Below are positions 21,683 through 33,483 of a stretch of DNA of 64,000 bases, piece by piece. Position numbers and translations under genes: made by a program. The stretch lies in assembly GCA_036362985.1 (NCBI GenBank), contig JAYGXS010000002.1, forward strand, positions 92,097,502 through 92,161,501. Reading direction: 5' to 3'. The DNA comes from Ligula intestinalis. Its lineage: Eukaryota; Platyhelminthes; Cestoda; Diphyllobothriidea; Diphyllobothriidae. The notes under the pieces are model-generated. The model was not told the DNA's origin. It ran no database searches and saw nothing but the letters and a program-made list of their open reading frames with translations. Each line of letters starts with the position of its first letter. Within the stretch, counting starts at the first letter, position 1.

Positions 21683-22784
21683 ATGCTTCGGATGCGCATC
21701 AATCTAAAGACTGCAGCCGCTATCTTGACTGCAATGCTTCTTCTTTCCAATGCATTTTTTTATTCCTCGGTAAGCTCACCTTCAAATCTTTACACATCAA
21801 AAATTTGAAATCTAGAGACGACGATCGCTGGAATGGCAGACCTTTGTGGTTCAAACTGGTCACACGATGGAGCAACGTCGAAGACTTCCAAATTTGGAGA
21901 ATCTTCGTTGGCCGGAACGGGAATATTTGCCTTCACCGTTGGGTGCTACTGGTACCCGCCCATTACCCCTGGGCCCACAATTCAGTCAACAACAAATGCA
22001 CACTCTTTGCAATCTGTTCAACACGCTTGTTAATGTTATGTAGGACCTCGGTTTCAGTGACAAGTGGATGTTATACGGTGGTACTCTGCTTGGATCTTTT
22101 CGGCACCATGATATTATTCCCTGGGACGATGATATTGATGTCCTTGTCGACAAGGAGGTCAGACCGGCATTGTGGAAGAAGATGCGCACCCTCCTGCCGA
22201 ATTATGTCATCCAGCAATGTGGTTGGAGGGACAAACGTTCAGCAAAACTAATTGTGCCGAACAATTTTTCGCTGGATGTTGATGGAAGCCGTAGCCTTAA
22301 TCGCTACGGTTGGGCATGGCCCATTGTGGATATCGGCTACTTCATCTCTAACGCCAACTACATACATGAAATTTCTATGTCGAATAACCGATACTACGAC
22401 TACCCAAAGTCTGATATTTTCACTCTGCTTATCAGACCATTTTACAAGATTTTGGCTCCAGCGCCAAGAAACACTTTTACTTTTACAATGCAAACCTATC
22501 CTGGGGATGGCAACTGCTCTTCTTTAACCTGGTCTCATGCCTTTGAGGCCCACGTTAAAAGACAATCAGTACCATGCACCGCTCTCGCTGAGAGGTATGC
22601 GTTTGTCGAACGCAGCCCCCTTAACAGTTCTATAAAGGAAGATGGTGATAGTCTGGAAATATTGGATTGGGTTCGCGAAAGACTGATCCGTGGTGGCAAG
22701 GTACTTCACGAAATCAATTTTGTGGCGCATAGAGCCGAAGCCTTTATAGGTACCTACGCTCTACGTGTAAAGTCTAAGCCTTGA
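21683..22784 (+). pseudogene. LicD-family (fukutin-related type) gene with a single nonsense codon
   Basis: ATG at 21683 opens 29 codons with a hydrophobic run (AAAILTAMLLLSNAFFY), a likely signal-anchor. A GTAAGC donor at 21770 and an AG at 21814-21815 would define a 46-base intron that restores frame. The next exon (21816-22784) then aligns along the whole intact paralogue at 52369-53430: FVVQTGH, RRLPNLENLRWP, YGGTLLGSFRHHDIIPWDDD, WAWPIVDIGYF, and DWVRERLIRGGKVLHEI. Spliced length would be 351 codons, against 353 in the paralogue. The only clear lesion is TAG at 22041-22043, where the paralogue has a glutamate codon in NVMEDLG. LicD-family proteins transfer phosphorylated groups to glycans, and DDDxD is the metal-binding motif. 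If the stop is a base error or is read through, this could be a live gene. Confidence 0.8.
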
Positions 22785-23654
22785 TTACCAACGCAACGGG
22801 ATGGACCGTTTTACGTAACAGCAAAGTTTCTTTCAGTATTCATGACTGCAGGCTAAGGATGCATTGCTTACTAACACGATATTAAAGGTGAAACAAATTC
22901 ACCCTTTAAATGGTTTTTGAAGATGTATTCCTTCCTGACTGTTCCCTTATGAAATGACTGATTTTTTACATACTGATACGTGCACTTTTTAGCGAAACAT
23001 TTTGGGGCTAATGTGTTCCCTTTTTGAGGTTAATCGCTATTGTATACTTTCTTCTGTCACTGGCCTAAGCTTTGAGCATTCATTGCTCGAACCCGATTAA
23101 TGTATCCTTATCCCAATAGCGCAGCCAGCATCACAACAAATGCGCACACATATGCAACGTTCACTCGCGAAGTTTAATAGTAATTATGGATAATGCAGGC
23201 ATAATAAAACATTATTTTAGCCTAATTCCGTATATTTTGTGTCTAAAATGGCCTACATCATACGTTTTTTCTTTAGTTTCTCCCACATCTTTAAAAAATA
23301 TGAAAGATATCCAGTAAGTAAGGACACTAATGCAGAATAAAGGTAATTTTTATATTTTTAGCCAAATAAGTTCATTTTTTGAAGCATGCTGTTACCGGAG
23401 AGAACTTGAAAATGGTTATAGCTGTAAGATTTATTGGTACCATAAATTTCGGGAGAGCTCCTCAGTTACAACCCCTCGTTGCATTAAGGTTTACGAAAGA
23501 GAAAAAACATGAAATTGAAAAAATACAGAAAGGTCATAGGTCCTACTCAGATAGAGAAAGAAGGTTAAAACAAAATTGGAGGAAAAAAACAGGGAAGTTG
23601 AGTTGTGGGGAATATTGGGCTGGGGAATGTGCGAGATCTGGGACTTGTGGTTAC
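22785..23654. other. No recognisable gene
   Basis: The 3' flank of the LicD pseudogene. Frames at 23330-23738 are lysine/arginine-rich and partly overlap the end of the next PLE. No independent gene is supported. Confidence 0.35.
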
Positions 23655-25517
23655 CAAGGTAAGACAAGGTTAACCACGTGCTCCAACTGTTTGCAGAGGT
23701 CCGGTTTAAAGCGGTTAATACAAGCAGCTTCCAGGTAACACAAGATTCGAGATGTTCGTGCTCGAAAAAGAGACTCGGAAAGAATTTATTGGATCTATCG
23801 AATGACCCGTGTCCAATAGGTGTTCAGTGATAGAGGAACGAGGAGAACGGTTTCTTGCTTGAATAACCAGCTAGGTAGATGTTCCTTGGCTCTGGTTGCC
23901 AGTTGTCTTTGCGTACGCCCTATGTACTTGCATCCACGAGTGCACATGAATTCGTAAACGCAATTAGAGGTGGCGTGCAAAGGAAAGGCATCCTTGACAC
24001 AAGGAGTCGGCAGGGGCTTTGTTGGAGAGCAAATTATGCGTTCTGCGGCGTAATAGGTTCTTTCTATGGTCTTAAGCAAGCGCCTCTTAATTGTGTTTAG
24101 GACGTTATCCTCCTTGAAGGGCAAAGATATAAATACTGGCTTCTTTGGGGCTAATTGTTCACTCATTTTGGGTCGAAGAGGCTTACTTTATTTGTCTATA
24201 AACAGGGGTGGATATCCACGCTTCAGTAAAGTAGCTTTGAGACAACCTAATTCTACGTCCAAAGTATCCTCAGAACCGATTTTCCTTGTCCTCTGGAAAA
24301 GGTTACAAACCAGGTTACGTTTCCATTGAATGGGAACAAAACTTAGAAAATGTAAGTACTGACCTTTCCAGGTTTTCTTGTGGAAGACTCTCCGTGAAAT
24401 GGAGCCATCTGTCTGTCTGGACAAGTGGACGTCAAGGAAGGAAAGTTGGTTATCACGTTCCAGTTCCATATTAAATTTTAACTTCGGATGTAACTTGTTC
24501 AAAGTGGACAGCAATTCCTCGGCGTCTTTCAGGTTCCCCACGATCGTAAAAACATTGTCTACATATCGTCTGTAGATTGTTGTGTGGTTCAATTCTGCAA
24601 GTACTTTCCTTTCTAGATGGCCCATAAATATGTCTGCAAAGGTTGGTCCGAGTGGACTACCCATTGCGACTCCGTCAATTTGTCTATACAGTTTGCCATT
24701 GATCCGAAATTGGACATTTTTAGTACAACGTTGCAGTAAGTTTCGTAGTAATTGTGGGGGCAGGCGTGTGTCGGATGAATAAGCGCCGATAATATCAATG
24801 GTTTCATCCAAAGGTACGTTAGTAAACAGGGACTCCACGTCCAGGGATAGCAAGCATTTGTCTTGTAAATTGAGCTGGGTGATCTCGTCGATAAACTGGA
24901 AACTGTCTTTTGATGTAAATTTGGAAAATCTTTGGCGAATTGGTTCTAATTCCTTAACTAGCCTATGTGCTAGTTTGTGAAAGGGGGAGTTCGACATTGA
25001 AAGAATAGGTCGTAGAGGAATACAGTTTTTATGGGTTTTTGGTAATCCGTAGAGTCGCGGAATGTGGGAACCTCTGGGTTTTAAGAAAAAAGCGGTTGTG
25101 GTGTCAATCAAATTATTATCCAACAAAATTTAGATAGTCTTCCAGGCTGAATCTTCTAGTGCCTTAGTTTTTTCTTTAACTTTCAGTTCTGGCCGGAATT
25201 TGCTAGAATCATTTAAGATTGTCTTCATTTTATTTATCATAGTCCATGCGATTGAGGATAACCACTCCATGCCCTTTGTCCGGTTTCGAAAGAATTATTT
25301 GTTTGTGGCATTTCAACTCGGAAAATGCATTTGCGCGATCTTTGGTTATAGGAGAACGTTGTGTTATTGGAGCTCGCCGGTATTGGTGGGCAATGTCCAC
25401 AAGTTTTGCTTTCATCCATCCTTGCTCATCAATAGAACCTGGTTTAAGGTCAGATAGTTGAGCGTACAAATCTTCGAATTGCAATATTTGATATTCTTGG
25501 AGCAGACTGTGACACAA
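23655..25517 (-). mobile_element. Penelope-like element, RT plus GIY-YIG, best preserved copy
   Basis: The N-terminal segment is at 25517-25230 (KCHKQIILSKPDKGHGVVIL). The reverse transcriptase, 312 codons at 25126-24188, carries PRLYGLPKTHKNCIPLRPIL, KCLLSLDVESLFTNVPLDET, IDGVAMGSPLGPTFADIFMG, and a palm block RRYVDNVFTIV, in which the second catalytic aspartate is asparagine. After one in-frame stop at 24188 the same frame continues to 23795 with the endonuclease (CVYEFMCTRGCKYIGRTQRQ). Further GIY-YIG blocks (SITEHLLDTGHSIDPINSFR, then CINRFKPDLCKQLEH) follow in shifted frames to about 23660. It differs in sequence from the other PLEs here and looks like a second lineage. Its 5' end lies only 25 bases from the galactosyltransferase remnant, in what may be that gene's intron. 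Confidence 0.9.
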
Positions 25518-25541
25518 TACATTTCCTAATTTATTTTCAGT

Positions 25542-26352
25542 CTCCTGTCAATAATCCCAAACATGTGCTGATACGCACTTGTCCTTCTGTTTGCCCTATG
25601 AACGAAACCCGACATCGCACACTGTACCACCTTATCAATGTTGTAAAGAGCGCACCTAGCCATGTTGATAACCGGTTGCGATTGCGCCGTCTTATTAACA
25701 ACAAAGTTACCAAATTAAAGTCCACCGTGGGCCTTCTTTTCAGCTAAGGGGTGCCAGCTGACACTATCAACCCGTCCAAATTGCTGGACGATATCAGCGA
25801 AGAAGCAAATCGCTTTGACGACATTATTCTGACCGACTTCACGGACACCCACTACCATCTGACCATCAAGACGATGCTAAGTCTCCGATTTGCTCACGTG
25901 TCCTGCCAAGACGCAAGTCCACTCTTCGCCTTCATGGATGATGACCATGGTCTTAATTTTCGCGCTTTCTTCGACTACTTCCACAATTTCGACAGAATCA
26001 TCTGCGGCACAGCATCTTCGGCGACATACAACAGCGGGCACGTGTGATACGGGACATGAAGAACAAGTGGGCTGTAACGCGAAGCGATATGCCCTTTGTT
26101 ATTTATCCAGCGTATGCTTTCGGCCCATATCACTTAATTGGCACTGAGGCTGTGGCCTCACTGTCCATAGCGGTTGCCTACACTAAGATGTTTCCTTCGG
26201 AGGATGTCTTTGTCGGACTGACAGCGTCAAAACTATGGATCAAAATGCGCAGTTTACCCGACCTGTATAATCATGGGCGTCCTCTATTTGTTAAACTAAG
26301 GCAGGCTCCTCTACTAGCAACTTTGGTGTATTTTGAGATGCGTGTGCCATAG
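25542..26352 (+). pseudogene. Beta-1,3-galactosyltransferase family (GT31), broken last exon
   Basis: A splice-acceptor-like TTTATTTTCAG precedes an exon of about 270 codons. It begins NPKHVLIRTCPSVCPMNETR, a conserved start for GT31 domains (V-IRTCP--------R--IR). It continues with ILTDFTDTHYHLTIKTMLSL, the DxD block FAFMDDDHGLNF, WAVTRSDMPFVIYPAYAFGP, YHLIGTEAVASLSIA and the EDVFVGLTASKLWIKMRSLP block. A TAA interrupts it at 25745 in the same frame, and a frameshift near 26010 joins the second part (SIFGDIQQRARVIRDMKNKW). GT31 enzymes act in the Golgi, adding galactose or N-acetyl-sugars to glycans, and DxD binds the metal of the sugar nucleotide. The N-terminal anchor exon is not visible. 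The two lesions make function unlikely. Confidence 0.82.
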
Positions 26353-29300
26353 GACTATGTTTAATTCTTATCATTTTTTCGTTCGTTATTGTTGTACGAA
26401 ATGTGCCATGCAAATAAGATGAGATTTTGGTTCTTGTTAACGTATGCCAGATTATTTGTTCTTATTCATGCTTGCCCCTTGGAAGATTGTGGCATTAGAT
26501 CGGTTATCTAACAGAATTTTAATTGACCCAGCAGAATCTTCGGCTTATTCCATACCGGCCACATGGTGAGGTCATTTGATTGGGTTACGGGAAAGGAAGG
26601 GGCTGTAAGTCAAGCACGTGGATTGAAAATCAATTTTATGTGTGCGGTAAATAGAACTTTAATCAGAGATGGGGACTAAATGCTCTTCCCCATTGTCATC
26701 AGCATCGGTCACAATAGAGACAGCGCCCACCTTAGCATTACCTGAGAGTGCAACATTCGATTTGCTCAACTTATAGTCATTTGACAGGCTGTTCCTAGCA
26801 CTTTTTGCCGTCTATTTGTAGCAAATGTGAGTAAGACAATCTGAAAAGCTTTATTGGAATAGGCTTGCTGATTCTTGTCTAATAAGTGTGCGAGAATTGA
26901 ATTTGAAATTATCAGTTTAACGGAGTCAGGCTGCTATGTCTTCCCACACATTTTTCCAGTTGTCTTGTTTCATGGCGGTGTTGGGCACTCACCTACCAAA
27001 CGTAGGAGGGAAGAGTACGTGAACAATGCACTTAGGTTCGCCGCGCAGACTACGGTTGCTCTCGCTGTCTTTAAACGATGACTTATCACTTAGCTTGTTA
27101 CATCATGTACGGCAGACAGTCTTTTGGACCCTTAAATGCAGCCGGCTTTTTCGCGCTTTCGCTTACATTCCTTATTATAAACCTTGCAGGGTTTCCCTTT
27201 TTTGAAGAAGTGTATACTGCAGCTGCTGAGGTTCTGTTTTGACACTTTAAGGAAAGCATATTCGTCCCAATGCCACTGCAAATTACTTAAGAATATTTCG
27301 GCCTCTGTTTAGGGGAACAAAACTGTGAACGTCGATTTATGCCCCCTGCAGCTTATCTTTTGGAATACCTAACGTTGGAGAGGTGCACGCTGTTGCCCTC
27401 CTATACTGAAATTAAGAATCGAACTTCCTTTCCTACCTATCTATATGCAAAAAATTTAGCGATGGATGCGCGCTGTTAAAATTCGTGAACAGGAAATCCG
27501 TGTCAGTATTACGTTTGTCAGACTAAAGATGTCATCCAAGGATGCACCGTAGAATTCTAGGTCAATGGTGAAATCCCCTTGACTCGTTTTCTGGATCTTG
27601 TCGATGAAGCATTTGGGGGCACACAACATGTATCGGTTTGTAGAAACAGCCTTTTCAGTGGAGGCAGCTCTTCAATGATTTCCCCAGCGTGGGTGCAAAA
27701 TAGGGCTCAAAATCAGATGTTTAACTATTGTCAGGCGCATTTAACCCTGGAGTTTATATTGCATGACACTGCTTTCCAGGACGTAGCCAGGCACTGCGCA
27801 CAAAACAATCAGCAGTATAACTTGTTCTATAGGGGGCACATTTGGTAGAAACAAGGCTGACTTTTTTTCCGGGCTGGTGAGTCCGTCCTCTTAACAATTT
27901 TCTTGTTTGTTCGAGGATAACGTGGCCCATGATAGGCGACATAAACATAGCAAAAAGGACTGACCTTGAATCTAGTAGGCACACAGTTGAACAAATGTGT
28001 CGCATAGGAATGTTCAATTATATGCCATCAGTAGTGCGCTGTTATTTTTCTGGAGCCGTTTCATCCACAGCAAGATTCAAAGTGATGTTGATCGAAATAG
28101 AACGCTGATCATACAAGTAACTTGGACATTTCAAATACGTGCTTGCTACACCAACTTTACCGTACGTTATAGCTATTTCATGTGACTAGTATGGACACTA
28201 AACACGTAGCAGATGAAGTCATGCCGCCATCTTCAAAGTAAAAGCTGTTTCGGGGCCAGGTAGTGCGGGGAACTCGTAGACGAGATAGATAACTGTGGCA
28301 GTCTCTTCACCCTATATAAGCATCAGTCTGTGGGAGCCATGCTTAGTATCATTAATTATAATAAAACTTTATCACTTTCTGCGGCTACGCTATTTGACAA
28401 CTCTGACGTTCATAGCATTGTAACATCAGTAGTGACTTCTGTCGTTTAACTTCCAGCCCGAGACTTGGGCTGATGATTGTAGTGATCCGAGTACAACCCG
28501 CTACATATAGTCACAAAGAGATACCGAAATCACAACATCAAAAGGGCCATAGGCGGAGGTTTCCTTGGTTGTGGAATTATTATCTTAGTTGCATTTACCT
28601 ACTTAATGATTTTCAGTAGACATACTTTTCTTCTCAGAAATTTGCTAAATTTAGCTACCGGTTAATCGGCTTAGTTTTAATCGTCATTTTCGAAAGACGC
28701 TTGTTGCCGCTGGGATACATGCACATGCCTTAGCTCAGGGAGTGAGAAGTGATATACGAGTTGCTTCAATTTAGCTAATGGTTAACACCGTATCCTTACC
28801 TACGCCGCGTGAGGCCTTCGTCATTCCTCAACAAACAATACCACATCACTTCACTTTATGGGATATCTGCTCCACTTTACATTTACACAGTATTCATTCC
28901 ATGACAAATTTATCGCAGTAGCACTTGAACTTAACAAAACCATCGAGGCTCTTCTCAACATTTTTTTCCTACACATAGCCCTATCACTTTCCCATCAACT
29001 GGAGCTTGACTGCCAGCGCAAATATACTCCTCCATTTAACACACATTTTCCACTGCTTACTTCCACTTTACTCGCATTTCCTTCTTGAATTTGCTGGCCT
29101 TTTCTTCTTTGCACAGCATTTTGCGCCTTTGTAAATGGACATCAACATTCGACGACATCTTAACTGGCTCTTAAACCTACATTAATATGCAGTTGGGCAC
29201 GAGCTCACGAAAGAAGTGCCCCTTTATTTACATCCCATCCTCTTCTAAATTGACACGGCCAAAACAGGAGTTTGCGCATTTCACCATTACATGCATTATT

Positions 29301-29690
29301 ATCAAGTACTGATGATAAAAACATTGTAACGCCACGCTTCATCATTGAATCCGTCCTCCACATGATCACCCAAACGGCCAACAGCCGCGAAAAATATAAT
29401 TCCGTCCATAAATACCTATTCGCATTAACTACCAAAAATACAAAATTATACAAACTTATGACTTAAACAAGACCTGATTACGTGATATTACCACCATTTC
29501 CTTACAGTTCATGGGAAAGCGCCAAATTTACTACAGAAGAATACCACTAACGCGTCCGACAAACATTACTTACCCATACCATGCCATGTTAGTGTACGAT
29601 TACACTTCGGGCCCCATTTCTAACCGATATTCGCGATAACGCTGTCGGCTAACGAAATGAAAAACTCTCTTTAATCCTCCCAAAATAATC
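26353..29690. other. Long stretch without a supported gene
   Basis: Frames at 26875-27081 and 27579-27848 are short and unrecognised. A stretch at 28310-28510 has TATATAAG, AATAAA and a final ACCCGCTACA that could be part of an LTR, but no partner LTR or internal region was found. The rest is AT-rich with no repeat partner noticed in this window. Confidence 0.35.
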
Positions 29691-29699
29691 ATTAGACCA

Positions 29700-30000
29700 T
29701 GCATCATCATAAAATGTGTCCTAAACATTTTCAGCAAGCACACTACTGATGGACGAAGTGCTTACTCTAATTGACAGTGGTATGCTCATAGCCTTCACCT
29801 TTCAGACCACTATAGCCACTCCACGCATCTGTCACCACATCAGTTCCCGGCTTTATCCCCTTCTTGATAACTGCTTTTAATGCGGGCCAACTTCTGCAGT
29901 TTACCTGCTCAACAATTACCGTCCACTTCTCACAGTCGTACATGCCAAGCGACCACAGCTGTTTTTTTTCTTTTCTCTTGACAATAGTCCACAACATCGA
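29700..30000 (-). mobile_element. Merlin/IS1595-type DNA transposase remnant
   Basis: The minus-strand frame 29997-29767 ends with KKGIKPGTDVVTDAWSGYSG followed by LKGEGYEHTTVN. This is the central DDE block of ISXO2/IS1595-like transposases, known in animals as Merlin. The aspartate in VVTDAW is the second catalytic residue of the family. A TAG follows TVN, and the same frame then reads SKHFVHQ, which corresponds to the family's N-H-S-x-x-F-V block. The first aspartate region and the terminal inverted repeats are not recognised. Merlin elements are known from flatworms. This is a short dead fragment of a cut-and-paste transposon. Confidence 0.75.
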
Positions 30001-30889
30001 CGGAGTTAATCAACTGCATTATTTCCTCCGTTTTCGTGCATCTCTCCACTTAATGCTTCGCTCTTCTTCTCCTTCCTCCCACATGGGCTCCATAAAGGTC
30101 AACATAAGAACATAACCCTTCTTAACAGAAAATCTATCACATATACTCACAGATTCATTATATGAACATGGATCTGTCTACCATACTCCTTACATATGCA
30201 TGTGCACATAGAAAGCACACACCAGTTTATTCCACAAATCAACGATCAAATTACATGAGCAAACATCATGCATAAAAATACAATATAACTATAAACGATA
30301 AGTTGAATTTTACCAATACCAATGATTTCGTTTTCCACATCTATTTCTACGTCACCTTCATAAATATGTGTGGATACTCTTACAAAAACATTCATGGTCA
30401 CGCAATTTAAAATATAACACATTCGATAGTTCCTGTACTTACATATTACCACGCTTTCATACTGAATCAACTTCGTTTGACATACCCTCCTGCATTCGCA
30501 TTCACAGCACGTTTAACGAGAGACAATTTTACCTCGCACACTGCCGCACACACACACAGCTTTAATTTCGTTGGTTATCCATCACCCTGACCCCGATGTG
30601 TTCAAGCCTACGCAAAGGCTGATTATTCAAAGTCCATTCTTCTCCAAAACGCCCTTTTATCCCCTTTTTCAAGTTTCGCGCTATATGCCTTCGCTATATA
30701 GCCGGCACAATAAATAACTTTAACAAAAAACGTCCCTTTTTGTTCTTATATTATGATCTTTCATTTCACCTCCATCAGTTTTCCCCACCCTAAAACCCCC
30801 AATTCCACATTTTTTTCCATATAAAACTACAACCAAGAGAACTCCTACCTGGCCATATATGGCTCATGAGCCACAGGCTGCCGACTTTA
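30001..30889. other. No recognisable gene
   Basis: It may contain more of the Merlin element (30000-30115), but no conserved block is seen. The remainder is C- and A-rich on the plus strand with short frames only. Confidence 0.3.
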
Positions 30890-31247
30890 ACCTACCCAGT
30901 CATAATTTCAGAGGAGGTACTGGTTATAGTGGTATAACTTCCGTTTCAATGTGTCCACAGATGGAAATATGACAATGTCATCGAGGAGATCATTGCCAGC
31001 TTCAAGTATTCTATTGCAAAATAAAAACTGTTGTGTGTCGAGTCTGGGTACCGTTAAAGGTACTTTGAACTGACACCCCCTCAAGGTGTTCGTTGCTGCT
31101 AACTTAAAGAAGTCGCCATGTAAAATACAGCAGTCCTGGCCGCGCATTATACGGTATGTTTGTATCAGATCACCACGAAGCTGGCTATAACTTAACCAAA
31201 ATAGGATGACATAACGTAAACGTGTTTTAAATAGGAGAGGGCTGTGC
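30890..31247 (-). mobile_element. CR1-type LINE, C-terminal part (split by a PLE)
   Basis: The minus-strand translation gives LRGDLIQTYRIMRGQDCCIL followed by LRGCQFKVPLTVPRLDTQQF and IVIFPSVDTLKRKLYHYN, the usual C-terminal end of CR1 reverse-transcriptase proteins. The upstream part of the same block lies at 34410-34012, on the far side of the PLE. A short stretch of LINE sequence between the two parts appears to be missing. Confidence 0.78.
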
Positions 31248-31260
31248 TAGCCGTCCCCAT

Positions 31261-31778
31261 TAGGCAAGATCGACAATTTGGGTGGAAATATTTACAGAAA
31301 TAGAATCGTCAACAGAAAAAGTAATAGTTATGGTGGGAGGGATGGGCAATTTAAAAGTCATAGGAGAAGGGGAGCAGGATGAGAAGCGAGGGATTATGTA
31401 GGCTTGGGCGCCAAATGGCCACGTCAGCATCGAAAGTGGGATGATTATGGAGGATTTTGGGCCAATTGATTATGGCAAGCGTCTGGATGTGATCGTGTGC
31501 AAAAGCGTCAGGCCCTGTAAGCTGGCGCAAATTCTACACATCTGTTAACCGAATTCTCATCCATGGACCAGGCTTTGATAAATTCTCTGCTCGTCTTGTT
31601 TCTTACGTGGGAGAGCACGTTGACGGCAGCGAAGTTGAACTCATGGCCTGTTTCGTAGGTGTGAATTGCAACTTGTGATGATTCATCACCTAGTCACATG
31701 GCCTGCTTGTGTTCACGTATACGCGATCCGAGAATGCGTTCCGTTTGATCTGTATAATTACAGGGACAGTTAAGGCAT
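31261..31778 (-). repeat. Inverted pseudo-LTR, left arm
   Basis: It starts TAGGCAAGATCGACAA and includes the end of the GIY-YIG reading frame on the minus strand. Its mate is 33484-34006. Similarity stops near AGGCATAGGATGC. Confidence 0.88.
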
Positions 31779-33483
31779 AGGATGCGATATACTACACCAG
31801 ATTGTTCATTCTGCGTTAGCCGGTCTTTTATTTTCATCACTCTGCTGCGCATTATAGCTTTGGGTCTGTGTGCAATTCCAACACCTAGTCCCGCAGCGAT
31901 GCGCTCAGTCGCTTCTGAGACGTCTTTTATGCATGGTAGAGCGTGCCATATCTTTGGTGGTTCTTCTGTTTGTGTCCTCCGGGGCCGAATGCATAGGCAT
32001 CGGTTTATAAATACTTTTGGATAACTACTCCGCAGTTACTTGTCACGGAGATACCTGGCCTCGCGTGCCTTTTCCTCTGGTTAACTTCAGTAGTCTGGAT
32101 CCGTTTGAAGAGTGTTGTTACACAGCTCCCTTTTTTAGCAACTGGATGGTTATTGTGAAAACTAAAGAGTTGTGTTGTGGTCGTCGCCTTCCTGCAAACT
32201 GTCGTCTCGAATTCAGCATTGAGTGTTCTTTTGACGAGGACATCAAGGAAAGGCAGCTGCTGCTCTTTTTCTTCTTCCCGTGTAAATTGTATGTCAGGAA
32301 ATATTCCATTGAGCAAGTCATGAAAGTTTTGCAGCATATTTCTCTTGATGATGACTAACGTGTCCTCGACGTAGCAGCGCCAGAAGACAGGCTCATGTTG
32401 GGCGAAGGCGATGTTCTCTAGTTCCAGAAGAGCCAGTTCTGCCACTAAGCCAGAGATTGGGGAGCCTATTGGAGTTCCCTTGATCTGTTCGTAGGTTTCT
32501 CCAGTAAAGGTAAAGTAAGTTTTGTGGCAGAATTCGAATAACCTCATAAGGTGTTCAAATTCGAATAAGCTTTGGGCCTCATCATATGCCTCTTCTGTAA
32601 GATATTGTGCGCCAGTTTTGGCGGTATGGATGTGAACAATGAAGTCCCGTCGAAAGAGACCATGATTTCGTCTGATTAAATCGTCCGACCTCGGAGGTCG
32701 TCGAGGAGTCGAGAGGCTAATTAAACTGAGGTAATCGAGTTGCCCTGGAGAAATTCAAGTTTTCTATACATCTACTTTGCCAAGTTATAGGTTGGGCTGC
32801 CTTTAAATGCAACGATTGGCCGAAGTGGGACATTCGGTTTGTGGATTTTTGGTATTCCATAAAATCGCGCCAGATCTGTATCCGTTACTTTCATTTGGCG
32901 CCACTCATTCATAGTGATCACATTCTTGCGCCCGTATTCTCTGAGAAGTAAGGTCAATCGGTTGCATAATGCTTTGGCTTGTGAATTGGGTGATGGCTGG
33001 TAAAATGCTCTGTGGTCACGAAGAGTCTAAGCTTTGTCGTTATAATCTTGTTGGTTCATCACGACAGTCGACTGTCCCTTATCAGCAGGTAAGATGATAA
33101 TACTATCACCTTTCTTCAATTCTCTTAAAGCTTTTGACTCACTTTGCGAGATGTAGCTGGCTGGTTTATGAGCCATAAGCAAGGAGATCACACGTTGTCG
33201 TATTGAATGTTTAGTGTCGTCAGTTGCTTTCGTTCTCACCAACATAGGTTCCACTGTAGCAATGAAGTCAATTAGGTCAGCATCTGCAGTATTTAAACAG
33301 GCTTCATGCTGTAGCACGAGTAAATGCTGCTCTGTTAATTTCTTCGACGAAAAATTTAGCACTAAGTCAGAATTTGTTGTGTCTGCAGTTTTCAATTTAC
33401 TCAGCTTTCTCTCCAAAATCTCCCTTTTCTTGGCTTGCCGATTTCGTGTTAAAGCTAAGATCGTTTTTCCGATATTCTCGGCA

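Noticed and set aside
21400..22251. A 283-codon plus-strand frame
   Set aside because: It overlaps the LicD pseudogene in another frame and shows none of the LicD blocks; it is a shadow.
24613..24980. Plus- and minus-strand short frames inside the 23.7-25.5 kb PLE
   Set aside because: They are antisense or out-of-frame shadows of the reverse transcriptase frame.
28180..28508. LTR-like stretch with TATATAAG, AATAAA and an end ACCCGCTACA
   Set aside because: No second LTR, primer binding site, gag/pol sequence or target duplication was found; the signals are too common to support an LTR call.
31782..32358. Plus-strand frames of 80-113 codons
   Set aside because: They are antisense to the PLE palm and GIY-YIG coding sequence.
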